Positions 38,138 to 50,300 of a stretch of DNA of 64,000 nt are shown here, one piece after another (within the stretch, counting starts at the first letter, position 1; every line of letters starts with the position of its first letter). The notes below the pieces were generated by a model that made no database searches, was not told the DNA's origin, and saw only the letters and a list, made by a program, of their open reading frames with translations. A program made the position numbers and the translations under genes. Source of the stretch: Spodoptera frugiperda (Eukaryota; Arthropoda; Insecta; Lepidoptera; Noctuidae); NCBI RefSeq assembly GCF_023101765.2, contig NC_064213.1, positions 12,090,001 through 12,154,000 of the forward strand. The letters are read 5' to 3'.

Positions 38138-38152
38138 TTTATTTATTTTATT
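38138..38152 (-). terminator. Cluster of minus-strand AATAAA, possible distal Frl poly(A) site
   Basis: Three overlapping AATAAA hexamers read on the minus strand, about 2.7 kb after the second Frl stop and facing a plus-strand AATAAA at 38109-38114. This could be where the convergent transcripts end, but nearer hexamers exist (for example minus strand at 40206-40211). Confidence 0.3.
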
Positions 38153-38159
38153 GCATCCG

Positions 38160-40830
38160 AATACTGTTACTATGCTAGCGTACATGCGATACTAACAAAA
38201 ACTCAGAAATCGAATACATAACTATACACAAAACGTTTCTATAAATTTCTACTAAACTTAAATAGTTCCCGAATACAAATGAAAGGTTTTAAAATGTATA
38301 TTTAATTTTAAGAAATACTTTTAAAAGGAACAAGTTGGGTATATAGTCTTATATAAAAATGGTTACATGTTACATAGGTATAAAGAGTTTAAAATTATTT
38401 GGTACTATGTAATATTTAAAGCAAGTTATTGCTAGATGAATAAAAAATTGGATAGGCACATACTGTTACATTACACTTATTTGAAATACTATTTAAAAAT
38501 ACATCTTATTATAGGTACGTAGCGGGTAGAATAATACAATAATAAAATACAGTCAGACTACTAAAATATCGCCAAGAAATAAAATACAAATTATAAACAA
38601 AACGCTCAACTATAATAAATTAATATTAAACCGTAACTCCATAAACTGATTTATTAACATGAAAAAATTACACGATTTTATCTCTTGGCAACATTGAAGA
38701 AATCTGGGTAATTTTACCTCTATGGTGGGGTAAAATGGTGGGTACGATTGTTAATGATAGAGAAGGCACTATCATGTGTATTCGGGAAATAATAATAATA
38801 ATATCGAAAAACGTATAACTTGAGAAACTGTATCGACAATAATAATACACAACGCAATAATAAGACTCGATATAAAATTATTTTAATCAATTTTATGGTC
38901 ATTTCGCAATTTCTAGCATTTGTGCGGTAAAAATAAGTGAGAAAAAGTCATGTAATTTGATATCTTGTCGCCTTTATTTTACAACCCAACAAACAATATT
39001 TCGCTATTTCAGAAGAAATTATGGTTTTAGAACGACATTATCCAATTTAATATTAATTTAGTATTACTTGTCTCCATCCCAAATTACGAAACAACCATAA
39101 AATTGTCTAAAATCAATTAAAATTTGTGCAAACATTTTGTTTAACGTAACCCTGTATATCTTATACAACTCCCGAACGAATATTCATTTTCATCATTTTG
39201 TCATGACTTAGCAAACGTAATTAGAAGCTACTGTGCGGTAAAGCACCTCTATTTTATAACGAAACCTGAGAGCGTAGCCATTGATGTAAATACATACAAA
39301 ATAATCATAAAAAAACTGATTGATTACTTCCCAATTAATTAAATAAATCAAATTATGTTTTGTGCGGACCATATTGCGCCATTTTGAATAGAAAACAAGG
39401 GAGTTCTTGTTTGTATTCTTAAATAATTGAATTATTTTATTGTATTACAAACGTTACGCGCCCAGGTAAGTGCTGAAGCATCATACATACAATATATTAA
39501 ATTATATCATCCACTGGATCAATTAAATTAATTAAAACTTATTCATTCGATAATTATAATGTAAAAGTACCGATTTCAGGCATATTATTAAATACATAGG
39601 TACATTAAAAATTATATTGCCCGCTTAAATGCTCAAGTAACTTGAGTGAATAGATAATAATATAAAAAATACAATATTTACATTTTTCTATTTAAACGTG
39701 TATAGTTCTGAAATTGGAACTTTCACAGGGTGAAAAACGAACACATATTTACAATAATTAAATTAACTTATTCGAATTTCAAATCAGATTATTGCCAGAT
39801 CAAAAAATTATAAATTTTATAGGGGAGAAGGTTTGTATACAAAACTTAATCTAGTTGGAATAGAATCGTATAAATAATATAATTACAGCTACAGTGTCAT
39901 GTAAGGACTAATATCAGATACATGCAGACACCCTTGTTTTTATTTTGAAAGTAACATACTGATGAATCAACTGGCTTTCAACTTTACTCAAAGGAAATAA
40001 AGTTCACAATAGATGAACAAGAACACTTACACTTAAACTATGCATGATAAAATAATTACTGTATTTTAAAAGGAAAACAAGGGAGCCAATAAACATTATA
40101 TCGTTTACAAAAGAAATTTGAACTATCACAAGTAGGTAAAAATGCTATTATCATAAATGCGTATGTTACATACTATATTTATCAATTATATATTACTAAA
40201 AATCGTTTATTGGTTCATATTCGTGTATATGTGTACATATATAAGGACACTGTTACATTTATACCTATTTCCTATGTTAAAATTCGAAAAAATCGCGGTA
40301 CAAAACCTGTGCGTCTAATTTCAAAGGCCATTTTTGATCTAGCGGGACTAACTGCCCATAGCTTCACGAGATTTCTCTATTGAATTCTATATTCGAATTT
40401 GGTCCTATTCTTTTTAATTTTGTGCTTGAGATTCGTGACTCAGTTCCATTAAAAAGTATTTTATTGAGTGTCTGAATTAGCTATGGGCACATACAAAAAT
40501 ACTAAAAGCTAAGCTTTCGTATAGAAAATTAAAAACACTCGTGTAAATGGTATCGTAGCAAAATACTGGATATCGCTGTCGCGTGTGGAATGGAATGAAT
40601 CGTAGGCGTATCAAAGTTAGTATACTCTTACATATATTGCACCCGGCTTTCAGGGTAATTATTTTTAAATGGCAACACTTAACGGTTTCAAAAATCGAAT
40701 TGTCTGTAATTGGACGTTTATAACTCCGTACCTTTTAGGCCAATTTAACTACAAGCCAATAACGTTGAATATATATTTAAGACTAAGTAAATGAGTGCAA
40801 TACACGCGAAATATAAAATAGGCACATCGT
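38160..40830. other. AT-rich stretch, no gene; possible Frl 3' UTR
   Basis: No frame with coding character on either strand and no recognisable transposon. If Frl uses the distal poly(A) cluster this is its 3' UTR. Confidence 0.5.
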
Positions 40831-41157
40831 TCATACGACGGTTTCGTTTTGTTTATCAAACATGGCTCTCGTGTACTTCGAAATGACTTCGTAAGTAGAC
40901 TTGATGAGCTCGCAGCGCTCCTCGACCTCGCAGTCCATGGGCGCGGGGGCCACGCGGTACGTGGACCTCTTCCGGGGCTCGCTGGGGGGGAACTCAGTCA
41001 CATTGTCCTCTATGTTGTAGATAGCTATCGATTGTTTTTTGTGGACCATCTCGAGGTCCTTGCGCCGTTTCTTTTTGTCCGTGTTGCACCTAGCGTTGAT
41101 GGAGTTGACTGCGTTTTGTACGGGGGATTCCAGTGCGTCACTGGAGTCGAGCTCGTA
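40831..41157 (-). CDS. Frl: Putative readthrough extension of Frl, 108 codons
   Basis: Directly after the TGA the same frame runs 108 codons to a second TGA at 40831-40833. About three quarters of codons end in G or C by my count, as in the upstream exon, and high GC falls away at the second stop. The peptide is highly charged: a basic cluster (TDKKKRRKDLEM), then YNIEDNVTEFPPSEPRKR, then a helix-like CELIKSTYEVISKYTRAMFD. No known domain is recognised. Alternatives: a separate ORF from the ATG at 41049 (72 codons, same frame), an alternative splice that skips the stop, or coding-like 3' UTR. I see no good in-frame acceptor between the two stops. Confidence 0.6.
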   Translation of the reverse strand, partial: YELDSSDALESPVQNAVNSINARCNTDKKKRRKDLEMVHKKQSIAIYNIEDNVTEFPPSEPRKRSTYRVAPAPMDCEVEERCELIKSTYEVISKYTRAMFDKQNETVV

Positions 41158-41370
41158 TCATACATCCAGTTCCTCGAGTCCCTTGGACAGTCGGTGGGAG
41201 TTGATGCGGCGGCGGTGCGAGCGCCGGACGGCGTCAGCGCGGCGGTAGGGCTCGCTCCTTAAGCCATGCAAGATGTCCTCCAGCGCTCCGTTGTATACCT
41301 CGTCTTGGTGAAGCAGTTTCTTTTCGCCGACGGCCTGAGATTTCGTTTTTAATTCGTTGATTACAGCCTC
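41158..41370 (-). CDS. Frl: Frl exon p (DAD, basic tail, first stop)
   Basis: Acceptor tcaacag; 70 codons and TGA at 41158-41160. It encodes EAVINELKTKS, the DAD-like NGALEDILHGLRSEPYRR, SHRRRINSHRLS and KGLEELDV. Family members in insects end at about this point. The frame continues open after the TGA (next entry). Confidence 0.95.
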   Translation of the reverse strand, partial: EAVINELKTKSQAVGEKKLLHQDEVYNGALEDILHGLRSEPYRRADAVRRSHRRRINSHRLSKGLEELDV

Positions 41371-44300
41371 CTGTTGACATTAATTTGAATTAATATTGAA
41401 TTTAAATAATTATTTTGCTATAGAAGGTAATTTAAATGCTATGGGTATACGCATGCTAAGAGCTATCTATCAAGTTGAAGTAAAAACCTATTCTACGCAC
41501 AATAGCTAAAGGAAAAAAGGCCATATAACATTGGAATTAAGATTGGAATTTTAGCTACATTGAATAACAATATTTCACAGTAACAAAACAAAACATATCC
41601 AAAAACAAAAATAATGCAGAAGTAATTGACAAAGAGCGGATAATCGTTTCAAAAATTTTGCAGCACTAAAATTATAATAAAAATACCGTATCTAGCTATT
41701 ATAACAAGAGTCACAACACTACATAGTTACAAATTAATATAAATTAGCTTAGTAAGTAAACACATTCCCTGTTAGATCCATGCAAGTTGCAAGTGCAGCA
41801 TTAAGACAAAATATATATTTACATTTCATATCATACATCTCATAAATATATAAATAAGTTTCGTGTGTAAACACCAATATTTTGACAGAACAAAATGTTG
41901 CCAGACGAAAATATTTGTTTTACCAATTAATTACATTACACGTGTAATTTAAATAATTTACAAATACCTTTCGTCTGGCGTAGTAATTTTGGGAAAATAT
42001 AAACATAATGTCATGATAACTCAATGATGGAAAACTAAAAAAGAAAATAATGTTCTTAATCCTGATCCGTGAAGAGATCATTATTAATCTATCTTCGTCT
42101 CACTTACCGCCGTACTCAGAGTCACTTAATGGTTACTTAACCCTGTCCTTAGCAATTGTTTTCGGAACAAAATCGTTACTAAGGAATAGTTTAAGTAACC
42201 ATTAAATGTCTCTAAGTACGGCAGTACACACTCTAAGAGGTGTAACACGTGGAGTAAGGGGTATTGGTTTCATTCAATGGAAAGACAACCTTGGATCTAT
42301 AGCGACAGGACTCTATTTCGACAATGCCCATACACCATGCTTCATATCAAAGAAGTATTACCTATTGATAGAATTACAGCCAAAATTAGTGGAAGCTCCA
42401 AGCACAGTGAACAAACCTTAAAATTTTTGTTTTAAAAAAGGTCTTCCTTAGGAGCCCATTTTGCGTGCATACAGGGACGCACGTTATGCAAAACTGTTTA
42501 CTTTGGAGCGACCACAAACTTTGGCCGTTTGTACCTATATAGAAGTGAAATATTTTTGGCGTGTGTCGGAAATGGATTCATGCACTGAGATGACCAATTA
42601 TACTGTAGATGTAAAGTTACTGTGTGTTTGTGCAATATGTTAATACCTTGCTACCCTCCAACAAACCACGTTTTAAGAACCAACACCTTACATAAAATCA
42701 CAATTTCTATACACCTGCTCTTGTTCTTTGAATCGTTTTCGGATCAAATGAAAGTCAAGTTTCAGAATAAGTGTTAAAGTAAAATCCACTTTAAATTAAT
42801 GTGTTTACAGATAATTTTCATTTGACAAAAAACAAATGTTATTTTCTCCAGCATGAGATTAAGATATATTTTAACTACAGTATTATTATAAAATTTGAAA
42901 CATGTAGTGATCGTAAACCCTCTTATATCTCGAATAGGGATGTTGCGAATATCTACATCCGCATCCGCATATGCGAAACATCCGCATTGATTTAGGCATC
43001 CGCATCCGCATCCGCATCCGCAAAAATCGATGCGGAGCTGATGCGGATGCGAATGTGTTGCAGGTTAGTACAAGAAAGAAAGGGGCGGGTCCGGCGAGTG
43101 GCGCGTGTCGCGCCCTCGTGCTAATTGACCAATAAGAAATCAATTATTTTAATTACTAAAATGTATAATTAGTACTTAATAGTACTTGACTTGCTTTTTT
43201 ATAATTTTACTGATTATTTGGCTTGTCTTTTAAATTTTTCTCCCAAAACTTAAGATTTTTCTAAAGATCCGCTTCCGCATCCGCATCCGCGGATGTTTGC
43301 CCCCTGGAATCCGCATCCGCATCCTCATCCGCGGATGTGAAAAAATCAGCATCCGCAACAACCCTGATCTCGAACCTACAGTCCAATACTTGCATGTTAT
43401 GGGCTGTTAATACATAAAGAGACAAACTGAATTATTTACAAATAATATCAAACACAGAAGTCAACTAAATATCTCTGGTATTCTTTACAACCCACATTTG
43501 CAATACATTAACTTTCATATTGACCCAAAAACAATCATTTAAAATCAAGAGCAAGTCCTCTAAAGAAACCACCATATAATATCTAAGATCCCCCTATAGC
43601 TTAAAGACATCACTCCCCCGTCCCCCTTGAACCGTGGTGCGAGTTACTATGGTCGTGTGCATGCTAGGCGAGTGGGTTATCAACCAGTCCAGACTTCGAG
43701 TCCCCAAAAGCATGCTGCATCTTTCTCAAGGTCTATTAGTCACTCCGAGGCCTGAATATTGGTGTGTAATAGGTATAGCCGGTTTAGGGTCATTTTGGGG
43801 GATAGAAAATCGGGGTGAACTAACATGGTGTCTTTTGCCATAACTAAAAAAAAAAACATTTCTGTATCATGGCTTTTGCAATAAAATTAAATTACTTATG
43901 AATCTGTGTATGTAATCGTGATGGAAAAGTTTACTAATGAGAAAAACATTAAACCTGAATTGTTGCTGTAATTGAGGTATTAAATAAATCGCAATTAATT
44001 CGGATTAATACACAAAGGAATTCAAGAATATCACTGTGGATTGATTTAAATGGATGAATGGATGGATTTAAACTTATTTTTAAAGTATGATAAAAATTAG
44101 ACCCCATGTATAAACCAGCCACACCCATTACCCACCGTCCGATCCCACCCAAAAGTGGTTAGTACACACGCACACTCAAGTGGTTCCCCGTCAGTGTCAA
44201 CTGGACTTACTCCTATAAGTTAGGCCTTGGCCTGAGGCCGGGCAGGCCTACACGGGCTCTAGACTGTGCCTCAACTGTGACAAGTGTTGCTGCAATAGGC

Positions 44301-47300
44301 CTGCGCTGACGGCCGCGTAGTTAAACCTCTGTGAGAAAGTTTATGGTGTTACCATCACCTACTACTTGTATTTGGTAGTTTTTGTACTGGTTGATATGGC
44401 AACACTTTGTCAAAATTTGGTAGTTTTTCATTACCTGTGTATTTTTGAGTGTTGCGATATCCACCGTTAGCTGTAATACACCGCCACCACTAAATAGCAT
44501 GTTACATCATGTGTTGTATGTAATGTTGTCTACCTGTCACCTCCAATCACAGTATTAATGCACATCACTCACACATCTTTATGTACAGACTGCAAGTGAA
44601 ATCAAAATCAAACCTGACTTCTTAATCACCTTTAACAATTAATAGAAAATAATAAAAAAATGTTTAAATAAAAGCAATTAACATTAATGACAATTAAAGC
44701 ACAAATAAAGGTGATTAAAAATTATGTAAAAAAAAAACAAAATTAGTGGAAAATATGAGTACATTATTTAGAAAGTCGAGTCACTGGCTACAGTAGACAG
44801 AATGCATCAACAAGTAGCACACTTTGATTCGCCGATGTACCACAATGATCAACCAAATGTATGTAAACCAAATGCAAAATCTGAATAAAATGGTATAATG
44901 AAGATGGAGTCGAATATTTACAACGAGCATTTTTTTTATTAATGATACCCTTTTAACATCAGTACCCTTAGTATAAGTTTGCTTGACGTTTGAAGTTATC
45001 GAAACGAGAGCACGTTCGGGGCTCAGAGGTCTTAATACGAGTTTGTTTTACGTTTAACGAAATCGAAACGAGAGCACGTCTGGCGCTCTTATTGGTTGGT
45101 TCATTCGAGCCGGCCAATCAGAGCGCCGAACGCGCTCTGTGCATGAAAAGTTTCCTTCAAATATTTTTTTTTACTTTTGTGTAATCAAAGTGTGCACTCA
45201 AAACTCTACATCAAATTACTGTCCATTCACCTTGGAAGCGTTATGTAGAGCCATCGAAGCGAGTCTAACAGTTTATGCAACATCGATTTATTATGGAGTT
45301 AAGCTGGGTTTAGAATATTTATTATAGGAAAAATAACATTATAAGGAGATGAATATTTATATTTTATTATATTTGGACGATATTTGAAATATTTTGATCT
45401 CATGAAATAAAATTTTGATCGTCTTTGTATACATGAAACCATTTTGCTTCAAAACTGTTGTCAAACAAGACCTAATTCGAAAGTGGCGCCATCTAGGCAG
45501 AATAAAATTGACAGTTACCGTAAACTTTTACCAATGGGAAATGTATAATTGTAGTTAATATATCTTCTAAACAAAACTCAACTCCCTTTGTATCTGGTCA
45601 CGGTAATATGGTCTGTACGTGTAGGTGTGTAGGGGCGAGTATGGCGTACCTGTTGCTTCTTCTGCGCGAGCTTGGCCTTGTTGGGGTCGACGTGGTCGGC
45701 GTGCTGCGCGGCCTGCTCCAGCCGCCGGCGCTGCTCGTTCTCCGCGTCTGCTTGCTGGAACCGTACAACGGGGACTTTAGTAATGTTAATCAATGAAAAA
45801 AGTTTAAAGTAGGTAATCAAAATACTTTAAACTGACATGGTCACTAACACTAATATTAGAACTTAAGACGAGATATTCAGTTTATCCGTTATCATGGTGC
45901 TTGCAACAGTGCCGAAATATCGGAAACTTATAGGCATATTATATAAACATGGGAAATATATCGTCTTAAGTTCTAATATTAATAATGAAAAGACTACGTG
46001 AAACAAGTGTTATATATCCGTTGGCATTTTATCAACCATTTTATATCTACTCGTTTTAAAGATGTAAAAATTAAAAATTAATTCAAGCGAATATAAACCT
46101 TATTGTTAAGAACAGAAGACTTTACCTTGAACGCTCTCGTGAACCGGACGAGCAGCGAGAAGAAAGCATTGGCGTCGCAGCCTCGCGGCGCCTCACCGAA
46201 GTACTCCACACAGGACGCGAACGAGTCCTGCAGAAATGTACATATATACATTTCATTTCATATTTGTATAAAATAAGAGATAGTACTAAGCCTGTTTTCC
46301 TTATTTAGTGTTAATAATAATAAGAAAACTTTCATTGAGAAGTAAAAATCTGGGACAATGGGAATTTCTTTAGGACTGTCAATCAGCATAGCAGATTAAG
46401 TTTTTGTTTAGAAGTATGTTTTATTAGGTAAAGACAAAGATAACACAAGAAATATTACATAATTTTTCAGTAAACGTTTAGTGGTATCAACATTTCCCTC
46501 ATCCCCCATCCCCACAAGTAGGGGTCATAGGGACACCCTCTTTGTTACCTGTGCATGTTTGGTCTCCCCCCGGAGCCGGCGCAGCTTGTCGCTGGCGTTG
46601 GCGAGGAAGTCCCGCAGCACGTGGGGCGCGGCCCGCAGGCAGTCGCGGGCCTCCGCCTCGCGCCGGACCAGCTCCATGCCGCGCTCCAACTCCGACACGT
46701 CGCCCGCCACGTTCTCCAGGGACACTGCGCCATACAATCATTATAATTTACTTATACAACACGAATAGAGCTTATATAACATAGATAGAATTAAACAAGG
46801 CAAAGTTTTAAATCATTTAAATATGAAACGAAACTTCAAGAAGTATGTTTCTAGGACTCGATTTTCCATCAACATAACAACAATTAACGCGCATCGTTGG
46901 TAATATCGCATAAGTTAATTAATATTTGATATTTTTTAATCATTAATCGATCACTAACAAGACTTTATAGTACAACAGCACCATCTAGTAGGGCCAAAAC
47001 AAAAATATCTTGCAATTGAAACCAAATCGTTGGTTGACTAAATGATAGCGACAATCCTACATACAAACGTAGATACAATGCACAAAACATAACTCACCTT
47101 GAGCCGCCTTATCGATGTACAGCAGCTCGGTATCGAAGTTCATCAGCTCGGGGAAGTTCTGTCTAATGGTGGCCACGATGTAGTGCAGGAGAGATATTCT
47201 CTTATCCGTCGACTTGGTATCCATCAGCGTATCCAAAGACTGCAGTTTGAAACCGTACGCCGGCCCCCGCTTACTACTATTCAAATAATTACCAAATGCT

Positions 47301-50300
47301 AGAATAATTTCCAGTACATTGCGTAGTTTTGTGGACGATTTGACTGAGGAGGAGCCAGAAATGATGGCATGTATTTGCGGCGTGATCAGGTGAATGTTGT
47401 CGAAGAAATTTCCCATATAGCTCATGATGGAGAGCTTCGCCGATATGCGTTCTACTTTGGTCAGTTGCATTAGGAATTTGTCTTCCTCCGTTAGTTGGTT
47501 TATTGGTTTCTTCTCAGCGACATATTCTTTGTATGCTTTCTGTTCTGCCTCTGTCGGCACCATACGCTGAAGGATCTCTACGCTTTCTAGTGGTAGCTGT
47601 TTGAGGTCTAAACTGTTGACGGCTGCGATCACCTTTTCTACGGGTGTGTCGAGCTTTCTTCTTGATATTGCTGTAATAGACAATAGTAAGTTAGATTATA
47701 GATTTTTGGTTTCACTAGGAGATATGAACATGAATAGATCATATTTAATATTTTACTTGCTTAAACAGTAAGGAGTAGATAGAATTGCAGTAATTTTTGT
47801 CATAATGCATGTTTACAAAACAATAGGTTTGCATACAGATTTATAGATACTGTTCTCGGGATCTGGCGTCTAGAGTGTGTACTACGTTTTAAATTTAAGG
47901 ATCCATCTTCAAATCATTTCCCTATTTTAAAGCCCAGTAACAATCGTACGAAAAACACCAACATTATATTGTATTTCTGTTTAGCAAAAAGTTTCACCAC
48001 ATTAACAAATACCATACCTATATTCCTAAGCCTTGTATGCTCCAGCAACGACACGGTGTCTGGTTTCCTGAACCTCTTGCTGGGGAAGGAGGCGAGGGTG
48101 TCGCTGTCGGGGTCGGGGGCGGCGCCCACCGCGCCCCCCAGCCGGAACTTCTCCTCGAACTCCGCGAAGTTGATCCGGCGGCGGGGGCGCTCCTCGTCTA
48201 GTTCGTTGAATATTGTGCCGCGTACCTGCAGGGGGGAGGGGGTGTGATTAGTTAAACTTGTTTAGAGATGGTATTCAATCTAAAAAAGGTATTTTTTTAC
48301 CATGTTTTTCTATTTCTATGAGTTTCTGATATTTCGGCACTGTTGCAAGCGCCGTAAATATCCCGTTTCAAGTTCTAATACTAGTGTTAGTGACCATGTC
48401 AGTTTAAAAACTTATACGGTATTTTTATATTTGAAATCATTGAATTTTAATTGAAATAAAATATAATCTTAACATTAAACTTATTTCAATCGCAATTACA
48501 CACAAAATGTTTTTTTAAACGCAATTTCATTCAAAGTATAACAAATAAAACACATTTCCACTTACTTGATTAGGTTTGAGCGCGATCCAGTTGAGCGTGG
48601 GCAGCTTATACTTAGTATCCACCTTCCTCTTGATGGTCATGGCGTCTGTGTGCATGGGGGGTGCCATGAGGCCGGGTGCAGGGGGTGCGGGGGGAGGGGG
48701 TGCGGGAGCTAGCAGCGGTGGTGGAGGAGGGGGTGGGGGACATGGGGCTGCTGGAGGGGGTGCGGGTGGTGCGGGCGGGGCCGGCGCGGGTGGCGGAGGG
48801 GGAGGGGGACACTTTGATGTCGGCGTATCACCGTTTGGAAGGGGAGGAGAGGAACCGCCGTGACCATTTGTAGTGCCGTTGCATAACGCGTGTGAGGATA
48901 TAGCACCCACTGGAAGTAAGAAGATTTACACCCGTATTCACAAACGATACTTTCCTCAGTGAAGTAGCAACGCTCTGCGAAGTAAGGCATTTCTCACTGC
49001 GTATCATCTGGCAAGCCTTTCAATTCATAAACGATACTCAAGCGACCCTTGTCTAAGCAAACCCGTAGCGTTGAATAGAGCTCTGTGATTGGTTCTCGTA
49101 TGTTGCGTATTTCACGTCGCTGCTTGACGTTCATATCAGTTGTCATACAACAACGTCAAAACATAAACAGTTACCGGTAACCAAGAACAATTTTGAGTTG
49201 TCATACAACAACGTCAAAACATAAACAGTTACCGGTATCCAAGAACAATTTTGTTAATATTTGTGTTGGTTTTATATTCACAAATATGGATACAATAACA
49301 AAATCGGGATCCCTAAACACAACTGTCTGTCTGTCCGAAAAATACTTATATTTCTCTAACAAGAAATAAACCTTGTGACATCTATTGCCATTGACAATGG
49401 CTATGCGTTGCTTAAAACAGCTGGCAGGCTACTTTAGCTGTGCGTTCATTTTGAAGGACGCATAGTACCAGCTGTCACTCAAGTAGTGTTTATGAATTAG
49501 ATTAAGGGGCCCTGTGCGCTCGCGCGCACTAAGAGACCGCAGAGTATCGTTTGTGAATACGGGTGTTATTATATTTCATAATAAAGAAACTGCTGACAAA
49601 TGAAAATCACTCTTACTGCTAACAAAATAAAGTCGTGTACTTACTGGAAGCTCCCCTGGGCAGGGATTTGGTGAGAGATTCAAGTTCCTGGACCTTGGAC
49701 TCCAACATCGACTGCCGGTTGCGCGAGTCCTGCTGCGCGCGACGTAGCGTCGATACCTGGAGGACAATAATACGATTATTTTATGTTAAATTGTGGCTTG
49801 TAGATCTTCTTCCTGTAGAGCTTCGACTGCACGGTTGGCGCGGTGGCTGGGCAACTGGCTGCCATGCGACGTGTAGCGGGTTCGATTCCCGCACGGAGCA
49901 ACTCTTTGTGTGTTTTTCGGGTCTGGGCGTCATGTGTATATGAACTTGTATGTTTGTAAACGCACCCACGACACAGGGGAAAATCCTAGTGTGGGGCAAC
50001 GTTTTTTGTAAAAAGAGTAAAAGAGAAAGAGATATATTACGTTCACCATGACTTCCAGATAGGCCGGTTGGAAGGACCCATGCAACCTAATTAAGAAGTC
50101 TTACCCGCGTTATAAGTCATCTCATCATTAATGAGAGACCAATGACCTGTTCGTGGATGGATGGAAGGAGATTTTGTCGGAATGCCTGAAGTACTGCAAG
50201 GCGTTTTACGTTATGTATGTAAGTTGCTTTAATTGGTTGTCTACCGTTGTAACTTTTGAATTAAATAAATAATAAATAAATTAAATGTGATTGCTTACCT

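Noticed and set aside
40849..41262. 137-codon plus-strand frame opposite the end of Frl
   Set aside because: It is the mirror of GC-rich Frl coding sequence. The minus-strand frame continues a known protein in phase; the plus frame has no family resemblance.
44160..44330. GC-rich patch between Frl exons o and p, possible alternative exon
   Set aside because: The frame compatible with phase 0 meets a stop soon after the only plausible acceptor, and no FMNL similarity is seen.
46481..46784. Several overlapping Arg/Ala/Pro-rich frames on both strands
   Set aside because: GC-rich shadows of Frl exon m, whose own frame matches the FH2 domain.
48576..48863. Gly-rich plus-strand frame
   Set aside because: Antisense of the FH1 polyproline exon; Gly runs are complements of Pro codons.
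49829..49900. Possible tRNA gene
   Set aside because: The head has tRNA-like boxes, but the same unit with a fixed body recurs at three other places, so it is a SINE.
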